Shown: positions 46,007 through 56,495 of the stretch, one piece after another | How positions within the stretch are numbered: position 1 is the first letter of the stretch | Layout: each line of letters starts with the position of its first letter | Source: Pseudomonas paraglycinae | Lineage (GTDB): Bacteria; Pseudomonadota; Gammaproteobacteria; Pseudomonadales; Pseudomonadaceae | Assembly: GCF_021601625.1 (NCBI RefSeq) | Contig: NZ_BQHR01000008.1 | Location: 124,001 to 188,000, forward strand | Direction: 5' to 3' | DNA length: 64,000 nucleotides | Translations under genes and position numbers: made by a program | The notes under the pieces: generated by a model | What the model was told of the DNA's origin: nothing | The model's input: the letters and a program-made list of their open reading frames with translations, nothing else | Databases searched by the model: none

Positions 46007-47119
46007 TCACCCACGAGCCAGAACCTTGCGCAGCGCTTCGAGGAAGCGGCTGTTTTCCGCCGGCAGACCGATGGTCACCCGCAGATGGTTCGGCATGCCG
46101 TAGTTGGCGACCGGACGCACGATCACGCCTTCGCGCAGCAGGCCCTGGAACACCGGAGCCGCCACCTGACCAAGGTCGACGCAGATAAAGTTGCCCTTGG
46201 ACGGAATCCAGCTCAGGCCCAGCTCGCGGAAACCCGCTTCCAGCTGTTGCATGCCGGATTCATTGAGCTGACGGCTCTGCGCCAGATACTCCTCGTCCTT
46301 CAGCGCCGCACACGCCGCGGCCAAAGCCAGGCTGTTGACGTTGAATGGCTGACGTACGCGATTCAGCACGTCTGCCACCACGGGTGTGGACAAGCCGTAA
46401 CCAACGCGCAGCGCCGCCAGACCGTAGGCCTTGGAGAACGTACGCGAGACCAGCAGGTTCGGATAAGCCGCGAGGAAATCCAGACCGTCCGGCAGATCAC
46501 TGCCTTCGGCGTATTCGATGTAGGCCTCGTCCAGCACCACCAGCACATGCTCCGGCACGTCCTGCAGGAACTCGTCCAGCGCTTCGGCGCCGAACCAGGT
46601 GCCGGTCGGGTTGTTCGGGTTAGCAATGAACACGACGCGGGTGTTGGCGTCGATGGCCGCCAGCATGGCCGGCAGGTCATGCCCCCAATCCTTGGCCGGA
46701 ACGACCTTCGCCTGAGCGCCGACCGCCTGGGTCGCGATCGGGTAGACCGCGAACGCGTGCTCGCTGAACACCGCATTCAGGCCCGGCGCCAGATAGGCGC
46801 GCGCCACCAGTTCGAGAATGTCGTTGGAGCCGTTGCCCAGGGTCACCTGGTTCAGCTCGACACGGCATTGCTCGGCCAGCAGGGATTTCAGGGCAAAACC
46901 GTTGCCGTCCGGATAACGGGTCAGCTCGTCCAGCGCTTCGCGGATCGCGGCCAGCGCTTTCGGGCTGGCGCCCAACGGGTTTTCGTTGCTCGCCAGCTTG
47001 ACGATGCTTGCCGGATCCAGATCCAGCTCGCGCGCCAGTTCGTCCACGGGCTTGCCCGGTACGTAGGGCGAAAGTTGTTGCACGCCCGGCTGTGCCAGAG
47101 CGAGGAAGTTGCCACTCAT
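46007..47119 (-). CDS. hisC: Histidinol-phosphate aminotransferase
   Basis: The protein of 370 residues is a fold-type I aminotransferase with KLASNENPLGASPKAL near 40, VFIANPNNPTGTWF near 158 and the PLP lysine in VSRTFSKAYGLAALRVGYG. It transfers an amino group from glutamate to imidazole-acetol phosphate. In this position between pheA and tyrA, HisC of Pseudomonas may also serve as an aromatic aminotransferase. The ATG at 47119 lies behind a GGGG-containing site; three codons upstream is another possible start. Confidence 0.94.
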   Translation of the reverse strand: MSGNFLALAQPGVQQLSPYVPGKPVDELARELDLDPASIVKLASNENPLGASPKALAAIREALDELTRYPDGNGFALKSLLAEQCRVELNQVTLGNGSNDILELVARAYLAPGLNAVFSEHAFAVYPIATQAVGAQAKVVPAKDWGHDLPAMLAAIDANTRVVFIANPNNPTGTWFGAEALDEFLQDVPEHVLVVLDEAYIEYAEGSDLPDGLDFLAAYPNLLVSRTFSKAYGLAALRVGYGLSTPVVADVLNRVRQPFNVNSLALAAACAALKDEEYLAQSRQLNESGMQQLEAGFRELGLSWIPSKGNFICVDLGQVAAPVFQGLLREGVIVRPVANYGMPNHLRVTIGLPAENSRFLEALRKVLARG

Positions 47120-47131
47120 TGCTACCACCCC

Positions 47132-48226
47132 TTAAAGAACTGCTTTCGGGTAGGAACCCAGCACCTTGAGTGCTACTGCTTCCTGACTGATCTTTTCCAG
47201 TACACCTTTGATCAGCGGATCACGGTGATGACCGACGAAGTCGATGAAGAACACGTAGGTCCATTTGCCGCTGCGCGACGGACGGGTTTCGATCCGGGTC
47301 AGGTCGATCCCGTTGTCATGGAACGGCACCAGCAGCTCATGGAGCGCGCCAGGCTTGTTGCTCATGGACACGATGATCGAAGTCTTGTCGTCGCCGGTCG
47401 GTGGCACTTCCTGGTTACCGATCATCAGGAAGCGCGTGGAGTTGTCCGGGCGATCTTCGATCTTCTCGGCCAGACGGGTCAGGCCATACAGCCCGGCCGC
47501 CATGTCGCCGGCGATCGCCGCCGAGTTCCACTCACCCTTGACCCGCTTGGCCGCTTCGGCGTTGCTGGACACCGCCACGCGCTCGACATTCGGGTAATGG
47601 GCGTCCAGCCATTTGCGGCACTGGGCCAGCGACTGAGCGTGGGAATAGATGCGGCTGATGCTGTCGGTCTTGGTGTTTTCACCGACCAACAGGTGGTGGT
47701 GAATGCGCAACTCGACTTCGCCGCAGATCACCATGTCATGTTCGAGGAAGCTGTCGAGGGTGTGGTTGACCGCGCCTTCGGTGGAGTTCTCCACCGGCAC
47801 CACGCCAAAGTTCACCGCACCGGCCGCCACTTCACGGAACACTTCGTCGATCGCCGCCATCGGCTTGCTGATCACCGCGTGACCGAAGTGTTTCATGGCC
47901 GCCGCCTGGGTGAAGGTGCCTTCCGGACCGAGATATGCAACTTTCAGCGGGTTCTCGAGGGCCAGGCACGAAGACATGATTTCGCGGAACAAGCGCGCCA
48001 TCTCTTCGTTGCCCAACGGCCCCTTGTTGCGTTCCATCACACGCTTGAGAACCTGCGCCTCACGCTCGGGACGATAGAACACTGGCTGCTCGCCTTCGGC
48101 CAGACTGGCCATCTTGACCCGGGCAACTTCTTCGGCGCAGCGCGCGCGATCGCTGATCAGCTGGAGGATCTTCTCGTCCAGGTTATCGATGCGAACGCGC
48201 AGCGCCTTGAGCTCCTGCTCGGACAT
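47132..48226 (-). CDS. pheA: Fused chorismate mutase / prephenate dehydratase
   Basis: The 364-residue protein has three parts. An AroQ-type chorismate mutase comes first (about 1-90, RVRIDNLDEKILQLISDRARCAEEV). The prephenate dehydratase follows (about 95-275, YLGPEGTFTQAAAMKHFG, PVENSTEGAVNHTLD, DNSTRFLMIG). The C-terminal ACT domain (about 285-360, NKPGALHELLVPFHDNGIDLTRIETRPS) contains GALHE and ESRP-like phenylalanine-sensing motifs. It makes phenylpyruvate from chorismate and is inhibited by Phe. Its start overlaps the serC stop by 1 base, and hisC follows 12 bases downstream. Confidence 0.97.
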   Translation of the reverse strand: MSEQELKALRVRIDNLDEKILQLISDRARCAEEVARVKMASLAEGEQPVFYRPEREAQVLKRVMERNKGPLGNEEMARLFREIMSSCLALENPLKVAYLGPEGTFTQAAAMKHFGHAVISKPMAAIDEVFREVAAGAVNFGVVPVENSTEGAVNHTLDSFLEHDMVICGEVELRIHHHLLVGENTKTDSISRIYSHAQSLAQCRKWLDAHYPNVERVAVSSNAEAAKRVKGEWNSAAIAGDMAAGLYGLTRLAEKIEDRPDNSTRFLMIGNQEVPPTGDDKTSIIVSMSNKPGALHELLVPFHDNGIDLTRIETRPSRSGKWTYVFFIDFVGHHRDPLIKGVLEKISQEAVALKVLGSYPKAVL

Positions 48227-49311
48227 CAGGAATGCTCCTTCTCGAATTCAGCCATGTAGCCAACCAGCGCTTCCACGGCGTCCAGACCCAGAGCGTTGTA
48301 GATCGAGGCACGCATGCCGCCAACCGAGCGATGGCCCTTGAGGTTGAGCAGGCCACGGGCGTCGGCGCCAGCCAGGAACGCCTTGTCCAGGCGCTCGTCA
48401 GCCAGACGGAACGGCACGTTCATCCACGAGCGGGCGTTGACGCTGATCGGGTTGGTATAGAAGTCACTGTTGTCGATGAAGCCGTACAGGCGATCTTTCT
48501 TCGCCTTATTGCGCTGCTCCATCGCGGCGACGCCACCCTGCTCCTTCAGCCACTCGAAGACGAGGCCCGAGAGGTACCAGGAATAGGTGGCCGGGGTGTT
48601 GTACATCGAGCCGTTATCGGCCGAGACCTTGTAGTCGAGCATGGTCGGGCACGAACTGCGGGCGCGGCCCAGCAGGTCTTCACGGACAATCACTACCACC
48701 AGACCGCTCGGGCCGATGTTCTTCTGCGCGCCGGCGTAGATCAGGCCGTACTGCGACACATCGATCGGACGCGAGAGGATATCGGAGGACATGTCGACCA
48801 CCAGCGGAACGTCACCAGCCTCGGGAACCCAGTCGAACTGCAGGCCGCCGATGGTTTCGTTGGACGCATAGTGCAGATAGGCCGCACCGGGGGTCAGCTT
48901 CCACTCGTTCTGGCCAGGGATGGCCAGGTAGTCATAAGGCTTGGCGCTGGCGGCAACATTTACGTTGCCGAAGCGACGCGCTTCCTCGATGGCTTTCTTC
49001 GACCAGATGCCGGTTTCGACATAGTCGGCAGTGCCGTTCTCGGGCAGCAGGTTCAGCGGAATCTCGGCGAACTGTTGGCTCGCACCGCCCTGCAGGAACA
49101 GCACTTTGTAATTGGAGGGGATGGACAGCAGATCGCGCAGGTCTTGTTCGGCCTTCTCGGCGATGGCCACGTAGTCATCGCTGCGATGGCTCATTTCCAT
49201 GACCGACAGACCCTTGCCGTGCCAGTCGAGCATCTCGGACTGGGCACGCAACAGGACAGCTTCAGGCAGCGCAGCGGGACCTGCGCAGAAGTTATAGGCT
49301 CGTTTGCTCAC
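48226..49311 (-). CDS. serC: Phosphoserine aminotransferase
   Basis: The protein of 361 residues begins SKRAYNFCAGPAALPEAVL and contains GGASQQFAEIPLNLLP, the PLP lysine in YGLIYAGAQKNIGPSGL, and the end HRSVGGMRASIYNALGLDAV, all diagnostic of SerC. It acts in serine and pyridoxal phosphate synthesis. The start is GTG at 49311, with AGAGTGG upstream. The longer open frame to 49431 overlaps the gyrA tail and is not used. gyrA lies 64 bases upstream on the same strand. Confidence 0.97.
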   Translation of the reverse strand: MSKRAYNFCAGPAALPEAVLLRAQSEMLDWHGKGLSVMEMSHRSDDYVAIAEKAEQDLRDLLSIPSNYKVLFLQGGASQQFAEIPLNLLPENGTADYVETGIWSKKAIEEARRFGNVNVAASAKPYDYLAIPGQNEWKLTPGAAYLHYASNETIGGLQFDWVPEAGDVPLVVDMSSDILSRPIDVSQYGLIYAGAQKNIGPSGLVVVIVREDLLGRARSSCPTMLDYKVSADNGSMYNTPATYSWYLSGLVFEWLKEQGGVAAMEQRNKAKKDRLYGFIDNSDFYTNPISVNARSWMNVPFRLADERLDKAFLAGADARGLLNLKGHRSVGGMRASIYNALGLDAVEALVGYMAEFEKEHS

Positions 49312-49375
49312 ATCCACTCTCGCTATGCAATCACGGTAGCGGACAGAGCAAACACTCTGCCCTGCTACGATTTGG

Positions 49376-52039
49376 TTAGTCTTGCGACTTTTCTTCGTCT
49401 GCGGCGTCCGCCTGCAGGTTGTCGACCGCATCGTCCGGTTCGGCGCCGATCACGCCCTCTCCCAGTTCGACACCTTCTTCACCTTCAAGCTCTTCACCCT
49501 CGACTTCCGACGGCTCCTGGACCCGCTCCAGACCGACCAGGGTCTCATCCTTGGCCAGCTTGATCAGGGTCACGCCCTGGGTGTTACGACCCAGGCTGGA
49601 AACTTCGTCGACACGGGTACGCACCAGCGTGCCCTGGTCGGAAATCAGCATGATCTCCTCGCCATCGAGCACCTGAACCGCACCGACCAGACGGCCGTTA
49701 CGCTCGTTGCTGACCATGGCGATCACGCCCTGGCCGCCACGTTTGTACTCAGGGAACTCGGTGATCGCGGTGCGTTTGCCGTAGCCACGCTCGGAAGCGG
49801 TGAGGATCTGGCTGCCTTCTTCCGGGATCAGCATCGAAATCAGCTTCTGCCCTTCCGGCAGACGCATGCCGCGCACACCGCGGGCGGTACGGCCCATGGC
49901 ACGCACGTCGGATTCCTTGAAGCGGGTGACCTTGCCGCCGTCGGAGAACAGCATTACTTCACGCTCGCCATCGGTGATGGCCGCGGAGATCAGCACGTCA
50001 CCTTCGTCCAGTTCCAGCGCGATCAGACCGACGCTGCGCTGACGGCTGAAGGATTCCAGCGGGGTCTTCTTCACGGTGCCGTTGGCGGTGGCCATGAAGA
50101 TGTAGTGACCTTCGGTGTATTCCTCGACCGGCAGCATGGTGGTGATGTACTCACCATCATCCAGCGGCAGCAGGTTGACCAGCGGACGACCACGGGCGGC
50201 GCGGGACGCTTCAGGGATTTCGTAGGTTTTCAGCCAGTACACCTTGCCCTTGCTGGAGAACAGCAGCAGCGTGGTGTGGCTGTTGGCGACCAGCAGGTGA
50301 GCGATGTAGTCCTCATCCTTCACGCCGGTAGCCGATTTGCCTTTACCGCCACGACGCTGGGCCTGGTACGCAGCCAGCGGCTGGGTCTTGGCATAGCCAC
50401 CGTGGGAGATGGTCACGACGCGCTCTTCTTCCGGGATCATGTCGCCCAGGGTCAGGTCGAGACGGGCATCGAGGATTTCGGTGCGGCGCACGTCGCCGTA
50501 TTCGGCACGGATCACTTCCAGCTCTTCGCGGATCACTTCCATCAGGCGCACGGCGCTGTTGAGGATGCGGATCAGCTCGCCGATCTGGTTGAGGATCTCT
50601 TGATACTCGGCCAGCAGCTTTTCGTGCTCCAGGCCGGTCAGACGGTGCAGACGCAGTTCCAGAATGGCTTGTGCCTGTTCCGGCGACAGGAAGTACTTGC
50701 CGTCGCGCAGCCCGTATTGCGGATCGAGGTTTTCCGGACGGCACGAATCGGCACCGGCACGTTCCACCATCGCCACCACAGCCGAGGATTCCCACGGCGT
50801 GCTGACCAGCGCTTCCTTGGCTTCCGACGGCGTCGGCGAAGCCTTGATCAGGGCGATCACCGGGTCGATGTTCGACAGGGCAACGGCCTGACCTTCGAGG
50901 ATGTGACCGCGCTCGCGCGCCTTGCGCAGTTCGAACACGGTACGGCGGGTAACCACTTCGCGACGGTGACGGACGAAGGCTTCCAGCAGGTCCTTGAGGT
51001 TCAGGATCCGCGGACGGCCGTCGATCAGCGCAACGATGTTGATGCCAAATACCGATTGCAGCTGGGTCTGGGCGTAGAGGTTGTTGAGGATCACCTCAGG
51101 CACTTCGCCGCGACGCAGCTCGATCACGACGCGCATACCGTCCTTGTCGGACTCGTCGCGCAGTTCGGTGATGCCTTCGAGTTTCTTCTCTTTTACCAGC
51201 TCGGCGATCTTCTCGATCAGGCGTGCCTTGTTCAGCTGGTAAGGGAGTTCGGTGATGACGATCTGCTGACGGCCACCGACCTTGTCGATGTCTTCGATGA
51301 TCGAACGGGCGCGCATGTAAATGCGGCCACGGCCGGTGCGGTAGGCTTCGATGATGCCGGCGCGACCGTTGATGATCGCGGCAGTCGGGAAGTCCGGACC
51401 GGGAATGTATTGCATCAGCTCATCGACGGTCAGCTCGGGGTTGTCGATGAGGGCCAGGCAACCGTCGATAACTTCACCGAGGTTGTGCGGCGGAATATTG
51501 GTCGCCATGCCCACGGCGATACCGCTGGAACCGTTGACCAGCAGGTTCGGAACGCGGGTCGGCATGACCGCCGGGATCAGTTCGGTGCCGTCGTAGTTCG
51601 GCACCCAGTCCACGGTTTCCTTGTGCAGGTCGGCCAGCAGCTCGTGCGCCAGCTTGGTCATGCGCACTTCGGTGTATCGCATGGCCGCGGCGTTGTCGCC
51701 GTCCACCGAACCGAAGTTGCCCTGGCCGTCGACCAGCAGGTAACGCAGGGAGAAAGGCTGCGCCATGCGGACGATGGTGTCGTACACCGCGGTATCACCG
51801 TGCGGGTGATACTTACCGATCACGTCACCGACGACACGGGCAGATTTCTTGTACGGCTTGTTGAAGTCATTGCCCAGCTCGCTCATCGCGAACAGCACGC
51901 GACGGTGCACGGGCTTCAAGCCATCGCGCGCATCCGGCAGTGCACGGCCGACGATCACGCTCATCGCGTAGTCGAGATAGGACTGTTTCAGCTCGTCTTC
52001 GATATTGACCGGGAGGATTTCTTTGGCCAGTTCGCCCAT
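49376..52039 (-). CDS. gyrA: DNA gyrase subunit A
   Basis: This 887-residue subunit has the breakage-reunion domain with the catalytic Tyr in [15 protein letters not shown] and the quinolone-determining region around [17 protein letters not shown] (residues about 80-95). The residues equivalent to E. coli Ser83 and Asp87 read as Thr and Tyr-Asp in GDTAVYDT, the usual Pseudomonas wild-type arrangement. The C-terminal beta-pinwheel includes the GyrA box QRRGGKG. An acidic Glu-rich tail closes the protein. The ATG at 52039 begins [18 protein letters not shown]. Confidence 0.98.
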   Translation of the reverse strand: MGELAKEILPVNIEDELKQSYLDYAMSVIVGRALPDARDGLKPVHRRVLFAMSELGNDFNKPYKKSARVVGDVIGKYHPHGDTAVYDTIVRMAQPFSLRYLLVDGQGNFGSVDGDNAAAMRYTEVRMTKLAHELLADLHKETVDWVPNYDGTELIPAVMPTRVPNLLVNGSSGIAVGMATNIPPHNLGEVIDGCLALIDNPELTVDELMQYIPGPDFPTAAIINGRAGIIEAYRTGRGRIYMRARSIIEDIDKVGGRQQIVITELPYQLNKARLIEKIAELVKEKKLEGITELRDESDKDGMRVVIELRRGEVPEVILNNLYAQTQLQSVFGINIVALIDGRPRILNLKDLLEAFVRHRREVVTRRTVFELRKARERGHILEGQAVALSNIDPVIALIKASPTPSEAKEALVSTPWESSAVVAMVERAGADSCRPENLDPQYGLRDGKYFLSPEQAQAILELRLHRLTGLEHEKLLAEYQEILNQIGELIRILNSAVRLMEVIREELEVIRAEYGDVRRTEILDARLDLTLGDMIPEEERVVTISHGGYAKTQPLAAYQAQRRGGKGKSATGVKDEDYIAHLLVANSHTTLLLFSSKGKVYWLKTYEIPEASRAARGRPLVNLLPLDDGEYITTMLPVEEYTEGHYIFMATANGTVKKTPLESFSRQRSVGLIALELDEGDVLISAAITDGEREVMLFSDGGKVTRFKESDVRAMGRTARGVRGMRLPEGQKLISMLIPEEGSQILTASERGYGKRTAITEFPEYKRGGQGVIAMVSNERNGRLVGAVQVLDGEEIMLISDQGTLVRTRVDEVSSLGRNTQGVTLIKLAKDETLVGLERVQEPSEVEGEELEGEEGVELGEGVIGAEPDDAVDNLQADAADEEKSQD

Positions 52040-52462
52040 GAGAAGCCTGATTCCTTTTTCTGGTGAAACTTCGCCATATCCATAGGGGACGCACGAAGCT
52101 CGTCGATGCAGGCCGAGTGCCATGCGCCGACTTACGACAAATCGACAAGTTGACCCTGGATTTGCGCAGTGAAGACAACCCCGTGGGGCTGCCTCGGAAA
52201 ACGCCGGATGTTATCACAAGAGCCGCCACGCACCTATCCCCCAGATGCGCATGGAGCATAGTTAGATGACCGATGACAGGCTTAACGGGGACGAGAGAGG
52301 CTCAGAGCTTCCCTGAATGCAAATTTCGGGGCGAAATTGCGGATGTTTATTGACTTTCAAGGCCCCATCGCGAGCAGGCTCGCTCCCGCAAGGTTCTGTG
52401 GCGATCACGAAACCTGTGGGAGCGAGCCTGCTGCGAAGAGGACAACGCGGACATCAAGCCAA
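52040..52462. other. gyrA-mtnA intergenic region
   Basis: These 423 bases hold the gyrA promoter side, the REP pair at 52368-52440, and no gene that I can support. The short open frames in the region have no ribosome-binding site or family features. Confidence 0.6.
52368..52440. repeat. REP element pair (REPIN-like) between mtnA and gyrA
   Basis: TCGCGAGCAGGCTCGCTCCC at 52368-52387 is mirrored by a complementary copy, GTGGGAGCGAGCCTGCTGCG, near 52416-52435, separated by about 28 bases. Each arm can form its own small hairpin. This is the form of fluorescens-group REP sequences, which are mobilised by RAYT-type transposases elsewhere in the genome. No RAYT gene is present in this window. Confidence 0.85.
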
Positions 52463-53539
52463 TCAATGCAGGCGCTTGCGGCACATCAACTGCGCCATCT
52501 TCGCAGTGTCCGGGCGCTCGACGATGCCTTTTTCGGTGACGATCGCATCGATCAGATCCGCCGGGGTCACGTCAAACACCGGGTTGAACGCTTCGACGTC
52601 AGCCCCGACACGTTTGCCGCCAACCTCCAGCAACTCGGCGCCGTCGCGCTCCTCGATCGGGATGTCGTCACCGCTGGCCAGATTCATGTCGATGGTCGAA
52701 CTCGGCGCCACCACCATGAAACGCACGCCGTGGTGCATAGCGTTGACAGCCAGTTGATAGGTGCCGATCTTGTTCGCCACATCGCCGTTGGCGGTGATCC
52801 GGTCGGCGCCGACGATCACCCAGGTCACGCCTTTGGTTTTCATGATATGCGCGGCGGCAGAGTCAGCGTTCAGGGTCACCGGAATGCCTTCGTTGGCCAG
52901 TTCCCACGCGGTCAGGCGCGAGCCTTGCAGCCACGGCCGGGTTTCGTCGGCGTAGACGCGCTCGACCATGCCTTCGATGAACGCCGCGCGAATCACTCCG
53001 AGCGCCGTCCCGAAACCGCCGGTTGCCAGGGCGCCGGTGTTGCAGTGAGTGAGAATCGCCTGGGCATTGCCCTGATGCTTGCGGATCAGGTCGACGCCGA
53101 GCTGGGCCATGGTCAGGTTGGCTTCGCGATCGCTTTCATGAATCGCAATGGCTTCAGCTTCCAGCGCCGCCAGCGGATCGGCGTTTTCCTTCAAGCGGTC
53201 CAGCCGGTCGTGCATGCGGTTCAACGCCCAGAACAGGTTGACCGCCGTCGGACGAGAATCGGCCAGCAGCATGAAATCCTCTTCCAGCGCCGCGTACCAG
53301 TCGCCACCTTCGGCAATCCGGGCACGGGCCGCCAGCACGATGCCGTAGGCGGCACTGATGCCGATAGCCGGCGCACCGCGCACCACCATCGAACGAATCG
53401 CTTCGGCCACGCCAGCGGCGCTGGTGTAGGCGATCCAGTTTTCCTCGAACGGCAAAACGCGCTGATCCAGCAGGTGGAGCGCGCCATCACGCCAATCGAT
53501 GGCCTTTACTTTCTCCGCAGCCAACAGTCGATCGCGCAT
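52463..53539 (-). CDS. mtnA: S-methyl-5-thioribose-1-phosphate isomerase
   Basis: The protein of 358 residues has the MtnA patterns [16 protein letters not shown] near 50, [20 protein letters not shown] with the catalytic Cys near 160, [16 protein letters not shown] and [22 protein letters not shown] with the catalytic Asp. It isomerises methylthioribose-1-phosphate to methylthioribulose-1-phosphate in methionine salvage. It is divergent from mtaD, and a TATAAT -10 element on the minus strand at 53573-53578 is its likely promoter. Confidence 0.96.
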   Translation of the reverse strand: MRDRLLAAEKVKAIDWRDGALHLLDQRVLPFEENWIAYTSAAGVAEAIRSMVVRGAPAIGISAAYGIVLAARARIAEGGDWYAALEEDFMLLADSRPTAVNLFWALNRMHDRLDRLKENADPLAALEAEAIAIHESDREANLTMAQLGVDLIRKHQGNAQAILTHCNTGALATGGFGTALGVIRAAFIEGMVERVYADETRPWLQGSRLTAWELANEGIPVTLNADSAAAHIMKTKGVTWVIVGADRITANGDVANKIGTYQLAVNAMHHGVRFMVVAPSSTIDMNLASGDDIPIEERDGAELLEVGGKRVGADVEAFNPVFDVTPADLIDAIVTEKGIVERPDTAKMAQLMCRKRLH

Positions 53540-53647
53540 CCCTCACCCCGCACTCATGAACAAAAGCCGCCGATTATAGCGATCCCCCCGCGAAGACGCT
53601 CGGGTATACTTCGCCATCCTTTACAAAAGCACTGGAACCGACCCTCG

Positions 53648-54982
53648 ATGCCGAAACCTGCCATTGCGCTCGACTTATTATTGCTGCCGACCTGGCTGGT
53701 ACCCGTCGAACCTGCAGGCGTTGTGCTCAAGGAGCATGGCCTGGGCATCCGCGACGGTCGCATCGTGTTTATCGGCCCGCGTGCCGAAGCGCTGAAGTGT
53801 AACGCCGCCGAAGTCCGCGAACTGCCGGACGTTTTGCTCAGCCCCGGCCTGATCAACGCCCACGGCCACGCCGCGATGACGCTGTTCCGTGGGCTGGCCG
53901 ACGATCTGCCGCTGATGACCTGGCTGGAAAACCACATCTGGCCGGCCGAAGGCAAATGGGTCGATGAAGATTTTGTGCGTGACGGCACCGACCTGGCCAT
54001 CGCCGAGCAGATAAAAGGTGGCATCACCTGTTTCTCGGACATGTACTTCTTCCCGAAGGTTGCCAGCGAGCGCGTGCACAACAGCGGAATCCGCGCGCAG
54101 ATCGCGATTCCGATCCTCGACTTCCCGATTCCGGGTGCCGCCAGCGCCGATGAAGCCATTCGTCAGGGCGTCGAACTGTTCGGCGACCTGAAGCATCACG
54201 AGCGCATCAAGATCACCTTCGGCCCTCATGCACCCTACACCGTGGGCGACGAGAACCTGGAAAAAATCCGCGTGATCGCCGAAGAGCTGGACGCCTCGAT
54301 ACACATGCACGTCCACGAAACCGCGTTCGAAGTGCAGCAAGCGGTCGAACAGCGCGGCGAACGCCCGCTGGCCCGCCTTGGCCGACTGGGCTTGCTCGGC
54401 CCGCGCTTCCAGGCCGTGCACATGACCCAGATCAGCGATGACGACCTGGCGTTGCTGGTAGAAAGCAACACCAGCGTGATCCACTGCCCGGAGTCGAACC
54501 TGAAACTGGCCAGCGGCTTCTGCCCGGTGGAGCGCCTGTGGCAGGCCGGAGTCAACGTGGCGGTCGGCACCGATGGCGCCGCGAGCAACAATGACCTGGA
54601 CCTGCTGGGTGAAACCCGCACTGCCGCTCTGTTGGCCAAAGCCGTCGCCGGCTCGGCCACCGCGCTGGACGCCCACCGGGCGCTGCGCATGGCCACGCTG
54701 AACGGCGCGCGAGCCCTGGGGATCGAAGCCGAGACCGGCTCGCTGGAGCTCGGCAAGGCGGCCGACATCGTCGCCTTCGACCTGTCCGGCCTGGCGCAAC
54801 AACCGGTCTATGACCCGGTCTCGCAGCTTATATACGCCACCGGTCGCGACTGCGTGAAACACCTGTGGGTTGCCGGCAAGCAGTTGCTCGACGACCGGCG
54901 CCTGACCCGACTGGACGAACAACAGCTCGGCGAAACCGCCCGGGCCTGGGGCCGACGCATCAGCGGCCACACCGAATCGTAA
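53648..54982 (+). CDS. mtaD: 5-methylthioadenosine / S-adenosylhomocysteine deaminase-type amidohydrolase
   Basis: The protein of 444 residues is a TRZ/ATZ-type metal amidohydrolase: [22 protein letters not shown] with metal-binding His near 70, [10 protein letters not shown] near 220, VHMTQ near 260, [13 protein letters not shown] near 300 and [12 protein letters not shown] with the metal Asp near 325. The P. aeruginosa homologue in the same position deaminates methylthioadenosine to methylthioinosine, the first step of an alternative salvage route. Pairing with mtnA fits. The ATG at 53648 is used; a long upstream open frame is antisense to mtnA. Confidence 0.92.
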   Translation: MPKPAIALDLLLLPTWLVPVEPAGVVLKEHGLGIRDGRIVFIGPRAEALKCNAAEVRELPDVLLSPGLINAHGHAAMTLFRGLADDLPLMTWLENHIWPAEGKWVDEDFVRDGTDLAIAEQIKGGITCFSDMYFFPKVASERVHNSGIRAQIAIPILDFPIPGAASADEAIRQGVELFGDLKHHERIKITFGPHAPYTVGDENLEKIRVIAEELDASIHMHVHETAFEVQQAVEQRGERPLARLGRLGLLGPRFQAVHMTQISDDDLALLVESNTSVIHCPESNLKLASGFCPVERLWQAGVNVAVGTDGAASNNDLDLLGETRTAALLAKAVAGSATALDAHRALRMATLNGARALGIEAETGSLELGKAADIVAFDLSGLAQQPVYDPVSQLIYATGRDCVKHLWVAGKQLLDDRRLTRLDEQQLGETARAWGRRISGHTES

Positions 54983-55040
54983 ACACCCCGGGGCAAACTC
55001 CGGGGCTACAGCCCTTTTCAAGTTTTAGAGGATTGAAATC

Positions 55041-55739
55041 ATGAGCAACGTCGACCACGCCGAAATCGCCAAATTCGAAGCCCTGGCCCATCGTTGGTGG
55101 GACCGCGAGAGCGAGTTCAAACCGCTGCACGACATCAACCCGCTGCGGGTCAACTGGATTGACGAACGCGTCAATCTGGCCGGCAAGAAGGTCCTCGACG
55201 TCGGTTGCGGCGGCGGCATCCTCAGCGAAGCCATGGCCCAGCGCGGCGCGACCGTGACCGGCATCGACATGGGCGAAGCGCCACTGGCGGTCGCGCAACT
55301 GCATCAGCTGGAATCCGGCGTGAACGTCGAATACCGGCAGATCACCGCCGAGGCCCTGGCCGAAGAAATGCCCGAGCAGTTCGACGTCGTCACCTGCCTG
55401 GAAATGCTCGAGCACGTACCGGACCCTTCCTCGGTGATCCGCGCCTGCTTCCGCATGGTCAAGCCCGGCGGCCAGGTGTTCTTCTCCACCATCAACCGCA
55501 ACCCGAAGGCGTACCTGTTCGCCATCGTCGGCGCCGAATACATCATGAAGCTGCTGCCGCGCGGCACCCACGACTTCAAGAAATTCATCCGCCCGTCCGA
55601 GCTGGGCGCCTGGAGCCGCATGGCCGGCCTGACCGTCAAGGACATCATCGGTCTGACCTACAACCCGCTGACCAAGCACTACAAGCTGGCGGCGGACGTT
55701 GACGTCAACTACATGATCCAGACCCTGCGCGAGGAGTAA
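55041..55739 (+). CDS. ubiG: UbiG, ubiquinone biosynthesis O-methyltransferase
   Basis: This 232-residue SAM-dependent methyltransferase has motif [17 protein letters not shown] near 55-70 and [13 protein letters not shown] near 118-130, plus [26 protein letters not shown] typical of UbiG. It carries out both O-methylations in ubiquinone synthesis. The ATG follows GAGGATTGAAATC. mupP starts 4 bases after its stop, suggesting one operon. Confidence 0.96.
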   Translation: MSNVDHAEIAKFEALAHRWWDRESEFKPLHDINPLRVNWIDERVNLAGKKVLDVGCGGGILSEAMAQRGATVTGIDMGEAPLAVAQLHQLESGVNVEYRQITAEALAEEMPEQFDVVTCLEMLEHVPDPSSVIRACFRMVKPGGQVFFSTINRNPKAYLFAIVGAEYIMKLLPRGTHDFKKFIRPSELGAWSRMAGLTVKDIIGLTYNPLTKHYKLAADVDVNYMIQTLREE

Positions 55740-55743
55740 GCCG

Positions 55744-56415
55744 ATGGCCATCAGAGCAGTCCTTTTCGACATGGACGGCACTCTGCTCGACACCGCGCCG
55801 GACTTCATCGCCATTTGCCAGGCGATGCGCGCGGATCGTGGCTTGCCGCCGATGAACGACAAACACATCCGCGATGAAATCTCCGGCGGCGCCAAGGCCA
55901 TGGTCGCGGTGACGTTCTCGATGGATCCGGAGTCGCCGGGCTTCGAGGAATTGCGTCTGGAGTTCCTTGAGCGCTACCTCGTCGGTTGTGCCGTGCACAG
56001 CAAGCTGTTCGACGGCATGGGCGAATTGCTGGCCGACATCGAGAAAGCCAATCTGGTCTGGGGCGTGGTCACCAACAAGCCGCTGCGCTTCGCCGAGCCG
56101 ATCATGCAGCAACTGGGGCTGGCCGAGCGCTCGGCCCTGCTGATCTGCCCGGATCACGTGAAGAACAGCAAGCCGGATCCCGAGATGCTGACCCTGGCCT
56201 GCAAGATGCTTGATCTGGATCCGTCGACCGTTCTGTTTATCGGCGATGATCTGCGCGATATCGAATCCGGCCGTGACGCCGGCACCAAAACCGCTGCCGT
56301 GACCTATGGCTACATCCACCCCGACGACAACCCTCGGCACTGGGGCGCGGACGTGGTGGTGGATCATCCGCTGGAGTTGCGCAAGGTGCTCGACAACGCG
56401 CTGTGCAGTTGCTGA
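55744..56415 (+). CDS. mupP: MupP, N-acetylmuramic acid 6-phosphate phosphatase (HAD family)
   Basis: The protein of 223 residues is a HAD hydrolase: [15 protein letters not shown] (motif I, Asp nucleophile near residue 9), [10 protein letters not shown] (motif II), [17 protein letters not shown] and [16 protein letters not shown] (motif IV). Earlier annotation of such genes was phosphoglycolate phosphatase. In Pseudomonas, the copy next to ubiG was shown to be MupP in the cell-wall recycling pathway that bypasses de novo UDP-MurNAc synthesis. Linkage to ubiG and yciK supports MupP. Confidence 0.88.
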   Translation: MAIRAVLFDMDGTLLDTAPDFIAICQAMRADRGLPPMNDKHIRDEISGGAKAMVAVTFSMDPESPGFEELRLEFLERYLVGCAVHSKLFDGMGELLADIEKANLVWGVVTNKPLRFAEPIMQQLGLAERSALLICPDHVKNSKPDPEMLTLACKMLDLDPSTVLFIGDDLRDIESGRDAGTKTAAVTYGYIHPDDNPRHWGADVVVDHPLELRKVLDNALCSC

Positions 56416-56443
56416 GTGGTGCGGCAAAGCGACCATCGCTGAA

Positions 56444-56464
56444 TTCCCGCGCATGACGCGGGAA
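56444..56464. repeat. Hairpin between mupP and yciK
   Basis: TTCCCGCG at 56444-56451 and CGCGGGAA at 56457-56464 form an 8-base inverted repeat with a 5-base loop. No T run follows, so it is probably a partial terminator or mRNA stability element within the operon. Confidence 0.5.
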
Positions 56465-56495
56465 CGATCAGAAGTTAATGGATTAGAGGTTTCTT

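Noticed and set aside
45575-48259. Plus-strand 894-codon frame opposite hisC and pheA
   Set aside because: It is antisense to confirmed genes and has no start signal or recognised fold.
52107-52122. Sigma-54-like site on the minus strand before gyrA
   Set aside because: It matches 14 of 16 positions, but gyrA is a housekeeping gene expected to use sigma-70. It shows how easily such matches arise.
54985-55006. Hairpin between mtaD and ubiG
   Set aside because: CCCCGG and CCGGGG can pair, but no T run follows; too weak to call a terminator.
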